DNA from: Allomuricauda sp. | GTDB taxonomy: Bacteria; Bacteroidota; Bacteroidia; Flavobacteriales; Flavobacteriaceae | Assembly: GCF_002699205.1 (NCBI RefSeq) | Contig: NZ_PABT01000040.1 | Span: 1 to 64,000, forward strand | Direction: 5' to 3' | DNA length: 64,000 bases | Shown here: positions 58,419-64,000 of the stretch, one piece after another | Layout of the letters: each line of letters begins with the position of its first letter | Numbering within the stretch: the stretch's first letter is position 1 | Translations under genes and position numbers: made by a program | Notes under the pieces: model-generated | The model's database searches: none | Told to the model about the DNA's origin: nothing | The model's input: only the letters and a program-made list of their open reading frames with translations

Positions 58419-60302
58419 TCAATTCTTGTTGACCCGGTATGTGATCTTACGGTTGGAGATTACCGTGTTCACTTGAAAGGTCAAAGTTACCGTATCGCTG
58501 GTTGTGTAACCACAGATAAAATCATCATTGCTTCCCAATAGGTGATATTGCGTGTTGTTTTCATTTGTGGTTGGGTTGGTAATCGTTAAAGTATTGGTCG
58601 TAGTCCCAGAATACACCCCTGTATCGGAAAGGTCTAGCCAAGAACCACCGTCGAAATATTGCCATTGAAACTGATCGGCAGCCACAGTGGCAGATATGGT
58701 TGTTGTACATCCCGGGCAAGTTGTTGTATTTACAGGCTGTGAGGTTATATTCGGTGCTGAGCCTGCTTCCCTGTAATCGTATGTTGTATCGGAATCGTTA
58801 TCGGCTGGGGTCGTATAGCCATCGGAACCACTGGTCACCAGACCCTCAGCATCAACGGTAACGGGGTTTGCCCCCAAATAACCATCATTGTTGCCATCGG
58901 TAAATCCTGCTTCGCGAACATCGTTGCACCCATCACCATCAGCATCCAGAACATAAGCATCGTAGCTTCCGTTGGCATCAGAATCCAAAATGGAATAGGA
59001 AAGAATGGCGTAATCGGTATCTACATCTTCAATCGTGTTGTACAGACCATTAGATCCTGACCCGACAATGGCCCCATCAATTCTCCCATCGTTATTGAGG
59101 TCAGTAACGCCACTTTCACCCAACACGCCCGATTCAACAATGTCATAAATTCCATCATTGTCAGAATCCAGGTCAAGTTCATTGCTAATTCCATCCCCGT
59201 CAGTATCGCAAATAGTGCTAGCGAACAATTCTCCCGTAAAACCTTCCGGTCCCGGCCCTGCCTGATTGGTTACTGTAAAAGTATTGTTGTTGCCTGGTAT
59301 CCATGTTATTGTATTGAACGGGGTACCTCCTTGTGCTTCCATAAGTTCCAAAGTCGTGGAAGAAGCATTTCTTGTTCCATATAAGTTGATTTCCCCATAT
59401 TCGTTTATGATCAACCTTAATCTGGGTATCCCATTGGAATTGGCCACCCAAGGAGCGTTTATAAAGCTTCCATCGGACTGAAAAACAAAATATTCGTCAC
59501 CGGCATCCAAAGCCCCATTTTCAAACTCTAAAACGGAAGGGTGGATCGTAGTGCCGTTAATGTCCAATTGAAAGGAATTGTCCATGGATGAAAAATCAAG
59601 CCTCAAATATCCGGTATCCGTGTGATTGATAACAACGGATCTTTCCCCTACATCCGATGATGTCAGGAAGGTGGCATTGATAGAGGAACAATACTCTTCT
59701 TCATCAGTTATCCCGTCGTTGTCGTCATCAAGGTCGACTACATCAATAACACCATCTCCGTCGGTATCTATGGTAGGAACCGAAGTTGCGGTGATCAAAA
59801 CATTGTCTATATAAACACGGTCGTTGCTCTGATTCCAATTGTTGCTACCTTTTCTGAAACGAATAGTGGTGTTGCTGGACATATAGGCTGAAATATCTTG
59901 GTTAAAAACCCCACTTTGAGTACTCGAAAAAGTATCTAGGGTAGTGAAGGATGAACCATCCGAGGAAATCTGTATTGCCAAGGTTTCACCTGCTTCAAGG
60001 CTAGATGTTCGCCAATCAAAAGAAAGCGTGGCGGAGGTATATCCGCTTAAATCTGCCGACCTTCTAATATTTTCATTCCAGATATAATAGAAATAAAGTT
60101 GGTTTCCCGATACTCGAATGTATCCGTTGGAAGCGCTATTGTTATCATTGTACTCCAACCAGTTCGAGGAGAAATTTTGGGTCCCATCATTGTTTGCATA
60201 GGATACTGAGCTAAATGTATCGGAATACGTGTCCTGTGCCGTAATTGTTACGGCAAACAATAACATCAGCACTATCAGCATCCTTTGGATTGGATTTTTC
60301 AT
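58419..60302 (-). CDS. Exported protein with thrombospondin type 3 repeats, no recognised sorting domain
   Basis: 627 residues, signal peptide ending near TITAQ (~22). The N-terminal ~150 residues are a jellyroll-like domain (FSSNWLEYNDNNSAS, LSFDWRTSSLEAGETLAIQI); D-rich TSP3 units occur near 180-200, 375-395 and 420-440 (DTDGDGISNELDLDSDNDG). A long Ser/Thr/Gly/Asp region contains an Ig-like segment (APNITSQPVNTTTCPGC). The C-terminus is VISNRKITYRVNKN, with no type A or B CTD, so secretion by T9SS is not supported; it may be truncated or use an unknown signal. Role unknown. Confidence 0.75.
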   Translation of the reverse strand: MKNPIQRMLIVLMLLFAVTITAQDTYSDTFSSVSYANNDGTQNFSSNWLEYNDNNSASNGYIRVSGNQLYFYYIWNENIRRSADLSGYTSATLSFDWRTSSLEAGETLAIQISSDGSSFTTLDTFSSTQSGVFNQDISAYMSSNTTIRFRKGSNNWNQSNDRVYIDNVLITATSVPTIDTDGDGVIDVVDLDDDNDGITDEEEYCSSINATFLTSSDVGERSVVINHTDTGYLRLDFSSMDNSFQLDINGTTIHPSVLEFENGALDAGDEYFVFQSDGSFINAPWVANSNGIPRLRLIINEYGEINLYGTRNASSTTLELMEAQGGTPFNTITWIPGNNNTFTVTNQAGPGPEGFTGELFASTICDTDGDGISNELDLDSDNDGIYDIVESGVLGESGVTDLNNDGRIDGAIVGSGSNGLYNTIEDVDTDYAILSYSILDSDANGSYDAYVLDADGDGCNDVREAGFTDGNNDGYLGANPVTVDAEGLVTSGSDGYTTPADNDSDTTYDYREAGSAPNITSQPVNTTTCPGCTTTISATVAADQFQWQYFDGGSWLDLSDTGVYSGTTTNTLTITNPTTNENNTQYHLLGSNDDFICGYTTSDTVTLTFQVNTVISNRKITYRVNKN

Positions 60303-60500
60303 AGAATTTTAAGCAAACTAAACCAGTATAAAGGTATGCAAGTGCCTTGCGGTACTCTAATAATTGTTGTGTAAAGATGTAATACCAACGTAAATCCTTG
60401 ATGGAGTGATGTTTGTGTTTCTTTCGGGGGGTAAATCCAATTTTGTGTAATACTTGTGATTTGGTCATGGTTGGATTAAAAAAAACTGCCCTTACTTTCC

Positions 60501-60508
60501 TATCTTTG
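60501..60508 (+). promoter_or_regulatory. Bacteroidota-type -7 element upstream of ftsY
   Basis: TATCTTTG matches TAnnTTTG, 22 nt before the ATG. A TTG at 60471-60473 would leave a 27-nt spacer, longer than usual. Confidence 0.5.
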
Positions 60509-60529
60509 ACCATTATCAAAGAACATAGG

Positions 60530-61486
60530 ATGAGCTTGTTTAAAAATATTTTTTCAAAGGATAAAAAGGAAACTTTGGACAAAGGACTGGAAAAATCAAA
60601 GACCAGTTTCTTCAGCAAGTTGGGCAAGGCCGTAGCTGGTAAGTCCAAAGTGGATGATGAGGTGCTGGACAGCCTCGAGGAAATTTTGGTTACTTCCGAT
60701 GTAGGCGTGAACACCACCTTAAAGATAATCGACCGTATTGAAAAACGGGTTGCGCGCGACAAATATATGGGCACCGATGAGCTCAACACCATTTTACGGG
60801 AAGAAATTGCCGGATTGCTTTCTGAGACCCAAACAGGTGAGGACAGCGAAATTTCAATTCCAAAGGACAAAAAACCATACGTGATCATGGTGGTTGGTGT
60901 AAATGGCGTAGGTAAAACTACGACCATTGGAAAATTGGCCCATAAATTCAAGAACAGTGGAATGAAAGTGGTCTTGGGTGCCGCCGATACCTTCCGCGCC
61001 GCGGCAATAGACCAATTGGAAGTGTGGGCAAAACGTGTGGATGTCCCTATTGTGAAACAAAAAATGGGAAGCGACCCAGCTTCCGTGGCTTTTGATACCT
61101 TAAGCTCGGCCGTGGCAGAAGGAGCCGATGTGGTTTTGGTGGATACCGCCGGTCGTCTGCACAACAAGGTCAATCTAATGAACGAACTTTCCAAGGTGAA
61201 ACGAGTGATGCAAAAAGTGGTCCCCGATGCCCCTCACGAAGTACTTTTGGTATTGGATGGTTCCACTGGACAAAATGCATTTGAACAGGCCAAGGAATTT
61301 ACCAAAGCTACCGAGGTTACGAGTTTGGCAGTGACCAAGTTGGACGGAACCGCCAAAGGAGGTGTCGTCATTGGTATTTCGGACCAATTTCAGATTCCTG
61401 TCAAATATATTGGAGTGGGCGAGGGTATCGAAGACCTTCAGGTGTTCAATAAGTTTGAGTTTGTGGATTCCTTTTTCAAATTATAG
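60530..61486 (+). CDS. ftsY: Signal recognition particle receptor FtsY
   Basis: 318 residues from ATG at 60530 (the open frame begins at 60413 but the extension is not conserved and contains the promoter). No acidic A domain, as in most Gram-negative non-enterobacteria. NG domain: VVGVNGVGKTTTIGKLAHKF near residues 120-140 (P-loop), DTFRAAAIDQLEVWAKR, VDTAGRLHNKVNLMNEL, TKLDGTAKGGVVIG and VGEGIEDLQVF. It docks SRP-ribosome complexes at the membrane. Downstream lies the amidase gene, 3 nt after the stop. Confidence 0.96.
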   Translation: MSLFKNIFSKDKKETLDKGLEKSKTSFFSKLGKAVAGKSKVDDEVLDSLEEILVTSDVGVNTTLKIIDRIEKRVARDKYMGTDELNTILREEIAGLLSETQTGEDSEISIPKDKKPYVIMVVGVNGVGKTTTIGKLAHKFKNSGMKVVLGAADTFRAAAIDQLEVWAKRVDVPIVKQKMGSDPASVAFDTLSSAVAEGADVVLVDTAGRLHNKVNLMNELSKVKRVMQKVVPDAPHEVLLVLDGSTGQNAFEQAKEFTKATEVTSLAVTKLDGTAKGGVVIGISDQFQIPVKYIGVGEGIEDLQVFNKFEFVDSFFKL

Positions 61487-61489
61487 ATT

Positions 61490-63151
61490 ATGTACCGGTA
61501 CTTCTCGATTGTTTTTTTGTTGATTGGGTTTATTTCCTGTAAGCAGAAAAATATGGGGCCCAAGGAAGAGGTTGTCCTTTGGACGCCTTATAATGATTCC
61601 GCTGAAGTGGCCGCCAATGCGGAACACGAGAACCGTAGAATGCGCTACAAATTTATCCAAAGCAAGGTTTTGGATAAGAATGAGGTGTTTCTTCCATTGT
61701 ACGATGAAGTATCAAAATTTTCTGAAGAACGTTATGAAGCCATGAAACCTTTGGTTTTGGAGCAGGAGATACCTACCATTCAAGACCATATCGACCAAGG
61801 AAAATTCACTTATGAAGAATTGGTGTTGTTCTACCTGCATAGAATTTATAAATACGAATTGCCGAACAATACCACATTGAACACGGTTATTGCATTGAAT
61901 CCCAACGTGCTCGAAGAAGCTCGTAACCTTGATGAAAACAAGGAGGTGCACCATCCCATTTATGGTATGCCCATATTGTTGAAGGATAACATTGGTACCG
62001 CAGAAATGAAGACCACCGCCGGAGCAATAGCACTTAAAGAAAACCAGACCGATGATGCTTTTATAGTACGACGTTTAAAACAAAATGGAGCTTTGATCTT
62101 GGGTAAAGTGAACCTGAGCGAGTGGGCCAATTTCCTCTGTGGAGGTTGCCCCAATGGACAAAGTGCCATAGGCGGACAAACACTGAACCCATACGGCAGG
62201 AGGATTTTTGATACAGGTGGTTCCAGTGCTGGTAGTGGAACTTCCACTGCTGCGAACTATGCCGTTGGCGCCGTAGGGACCGAAACTTCGGGTTCCATAC
62301 TTTCGCCTTCTAGCCAAAATTCCGTGGTAGGACTAAAACCGACCATTGGTCTGTTGAGTAGAACAGGCATCGTCCCTATTTCCAGCACCTTGGATACGCC
62401 TGGCCCTATGACCAAAAGTGTGACGGATAACGCCATTTTGTTGGATGCCATGCTGGGCAAGGATGATAATGACCCTAAATCCGTCAGTGCGGAACCAGGT
62501 ATTTTATCGGCATGGATGAATCCGGAACCACTCAAGGAGATACGTCTTGGTGTAATGACCAATTTACTGGAAAGAGATTCCATATATGCGGCCAATGTGC
62601 AGATTTTACGAGAAGCAGGGGCTCAAATTATTGAGTTTGAACCAGAGCATATTCCGCTGGAAGGTTTCACCACTTTGTTGAACCTGGATATGAAACAAGA
62701 TTTACCGGCATATCTACGTACACAGGTAAAAAACAAGGAAGCTGTACAAGTGGAATCGGTGGAGGATGTGGTTACATTCAACAAGCTGGATTCTTTGATC
62801 AGAATACCTTATGGTCAAGCCCGTTTTGATGGGATTTTGGTGGATTCGACCACAGCGGAACAGTTTGAAAAAATAAAACAAGATTTAAAAATCTCTGGGA
62901 GAACCTTCTTCAAAACAATGGAAGAAGAGCAACTGGATGCGGTTTTGAGCATCAATAATTACCACGCAGGCTATGCGGCCGTGGCGGAGTTTCCTGCATT
63001 GGCCATTCCGATGGGCTATAAACCGGATGGAGAACCAAAAAGTTTAACGTTTATAGGAAAACCATTTTCTGAGGCACACTTGTTGCGCATTGGAAAAGCT
63101 TTCGAAGACTTGACAAAGGCCCGAAAAATTCCAGAAGCATATCAAGATTAA
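61490..63151 (+). CDS. Amidase signature family lipoprotein
   Basis: 553 residues with lipobox GFISC (C17). The amidase signature is clear: catalytic Lys in ILLKDNIGT (~residue 165), cis-Ser in GGSSAGSGTSTAANYAVGA near 240-258, and Ser nucleophile in the TETSGSILSPSSQN loop, with Ser-cis-Ser-Lys as in FAAH/Asn-tRNA amidotransferase A. An N-terminal ~100 residues are not typical and may be an extra domain. Exported, so it should hydrolyse external amides. The gene overlaps the convergent hydrolase gene by 3 nt. Confidence 0.9.
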   Translation: MYRYFSIVFLLIGFISCKQKNMGPKEEVVLWTPYNDSAEVAANAEHENRRMRYKFIQSKVLDKNEVFLPLYDEVSKFSEERYEAMKPLVLEQEIPTIQDHIDQGKFTYEELVLFYLHRIYKYELPNNTTLNTVIALNPNVLEEARNLDENKEVHHPIYGMPILLKDNIGTAEMKTTAGAIALKENQTDDAFIVRRLKQNGALILGKVNLSEWANFLCGGCPNGQSAIGGQTLNPYGRRIFDTGGSSAGSGTSTAANYAVGAVGTETSGSILSPSSQNSVVGLKPTIGLLSRTGIVPISSTLDTPGPMTKSVTDNAILLDAMLGKDDNDPKSVSAEPGILSAWMNPEPLKEIRLGVMTNLLERDSIYAANVQILREAGAQIIEFEPEHIPLEGFTTLLNLDMKQDLPAYLRTQVKNKEAVQVESVEDVVTFNKLDSLIRIPYGQARFDGILVDSTTAEQFEKIKQDLKISGRTFFKTMEEEQLDAVLSINNYHAGYAAVAEFPALAIPMGYKPDGEPKSLTFIGKPFSEAHLLRIGKAFEDLTKARKIPEAYQD

Positions 63152-64000
63152 TCGATATAGGCACTTAGTTTTTCCCAAAGTTGATTGTCAAAATTGGAGA
63201 GCCCAAGGGAGCTTTCCCCGGCATCTTCACCCATTCGGACCACTACAAGGTTTTGACTGGGTACGATGTAGAGTTTCTGGTCGTTTTTGCCCAATCCTGC
63301 GTATAGGTCACTGGGAGCGTTCGGAATCATCATTCCATCAAATTCAATTTGAAGGCTGGGCATCCGATAGCTGTCCTTACCGTTCAACCACCATAAATAT
63401 CCATAGGATTTATTCAGGTTTTGAGAAGTGTTCTTCATGTCCGATACGTACTCCGTATCACTTAAAATAGCTTCTCCGTCCCATACACCATTGTTCAAGT
63501 TCAATAGCCCGAACCTAGCCATACTTCTTGCTGTACTGAAATATACGTTATTGGTGCCGCTCGTGGAAAACCAAAACCCATCCATACCTATTCTGTCCCG
63601 CAAATTTGCATTGAAATAATCCTGCCATTCCATGTCAGCAGCATTGGCCACAACACTTTGCAGCAGGGTGTAGGGACCATTATGGTAAGCCCATCGTGTA
63701 CCGGCATCGGCCACATACGTAAGACAGTCCGGGGTCACACAATCTAATTCTTCATCATCCAATCCACTGGTCATGGTCAATTGGTGCCAAACGGTGATCA
63801 AGTTTTCTTTTTCCGTGGTCAAACCCGTCCATCCTTCGCCCAAATAGTTGGAAGAGCGATCTTCAATGCTCAATAATCCTTGCTCTTGGGCCAATCCAAT
63901 CGTAAAGGCGGTCAATGTTTTCCCAGCAGAAGCCCAATACCAACTCGTGTTTTGATCGTGGTCACCAAAATACCATTCCGCCGCTATTTTTCCATCCTTT
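63148..64000 (-). CDS. Serine hydrolase, class C beta-lactamase family (5' end outside window)
   Basis: The frame is open to the window edge, so the N-terminus is missing; 283 residues are present. The SxxK motif with the nucleophilic Ser is WYWASAGKTLTAF (minus strand near 63930), the YxN motif is WAYHNGPYTLL, and a C-terminal domain follows (GYLWWLNGKDSYR). Proteins of this type include DD-peptidases and esterases as well as beta-lactamases; the substrate cannot be read from sequence. Stop codons of this gene and the amidase interleave. Confidence 0.82.
   Translation of the reverse strand, partial: KDGKIAAEWYFGDHDQNTSWYWASAGKTLTAFTIGLAQEQGLLSIEDRSSNYLGEGWTGLTTEKENLITVWHQLTMTSGLDDEELDCVTPDCLTYVADAGTRWAYHNGPYTLLQSVVANAADMEWQDYFNANLRDRIGMDGFWFSTSGTNNVYFSTARSMARFGLLNLNNGVWDGEAILSDTEYVSDMKNTSQNLNKSYGYLWWLNGKDSYRMPSLQIEFDGMMIPNAPSDLYAGLGKNDQKLYIVPSQNLVVVRMGEDAGESSLGLSNFDNQLWEKLSAYID

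Noticed and set aside
60211-61194. 327-residue open frame antisense to ftsY and the upstream region
   Set aside because: Low-complexity Ser/Phe-rich product, opposite a strongly conserved gene; typical shadow frame.
1-64000. tRNA, rRNA, insertion sequence, prophage, CRISPR-Cas or defence genes
   Set aside because: I searched the intergenic regions and gene products and found none that can be supported.

Overview
The window is chromosomal DNA of a marine-type Flavobacteriaceae bacterium (Bacteroidota), probably close to Muricauda/Allomuricauda. The evidence is a type IX secretion substrate followed by a PorP/SprF gene, DUF4252, DUF4295 and DUF5916 family proteins, TonB-dependent receptors with a carboxypeptidase-like N-terminal domain, TAnnTTTG promoters, no clear Shine-Dalgarno sites and about 40-45% GC. 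I see no tRNA, rRNA, CRISPR array, insertion sequence or prophage. Both ends cut through genes. Species assignment is inference; the family-level call is firm.

Layout. 1-3.6 kb: end of a repeat-rich surface protein, a type B CTD secreted protein and a PorP/SprF partner. 3.7-5.9 kb: idi, a PTPS/QueD enzyme, manA and a small protein. 5.9-11.6 kb: lipoprotein, DUF819 permease, S9 peptidase, ChaN-like protein, small membrane protein. 11.6-15.5 kb: oxidative pentose phosphate genes gnd, zwf and pgl. 15.5-17.8 kb: acyl-CoA thioesterase, small protein, rmuC. 17.8-23 kb: vitamin B12 uptake (BtuD/C/F-like ABC importer, cobalamin riboswitch, BtuB-like receptor). 23-27 kb: S41 protease, then an ECF sigma operon with two DUF4252 proteins. 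27-36.5 kb: MscS channel, purB, heme-binding protein, sirtuin, DUF5916 protein, S1/P1 nuclease, AraC regulator, MOSC protein. 36.5-41.7 kb: a second ECF sigma unit, membrane proteins, htpG. 42-52.5 kb: TetR-ABC1 kinase pair, S9 peptidase, KAS III, outer-membrane receptor, CoA-binding protein, sodium symporter. 52.5-63.1 kb: recR, acyltransferase E2, exonuclease, FAH-family protein, Hpt protein, cinA, rpmB-rpmG-DUF4295, a thrombospondin-repeat protein, ftsY, amidase. The right end cuts a serine hydrolase.

The most interesting signal is regulatory. Five intergenic sites share TGTAAC, a 16-17 nt spacer, then CGTC, an ECF-type promoter architecture. One precedes the first ECF sigma gene (24770-24795). 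Two lie on the minus strand upstream of the outer-membrane receptor gene 47800-50250 (50302-50327 and 50540-50565). Two form a divergent pair between the second ECF sigma gene and a DUF6249-like membrane protein (36990-37016 and 37041-37067). Spacer length and the base after TGTAAC split them into two classes, one per sigma factor. The distal receptor-side site is followed about 75 nt later by a Rho-independent terminator, which predicts an ECF-controlled small RNA or attenuated leader of about 105 nt. I found these sites by eye; the sigma assignment is inference.

Other items worth checking are a composite REP-like inverted repeat after btuB, a strong hairpin upstream of the TetR gene that may end an unannotated RNA, a sirtuin with no cysteine at all, an ABC1 kinase with KxAQ instead of KxGQ, and a GC-rich repeat block in the first 190 bases.
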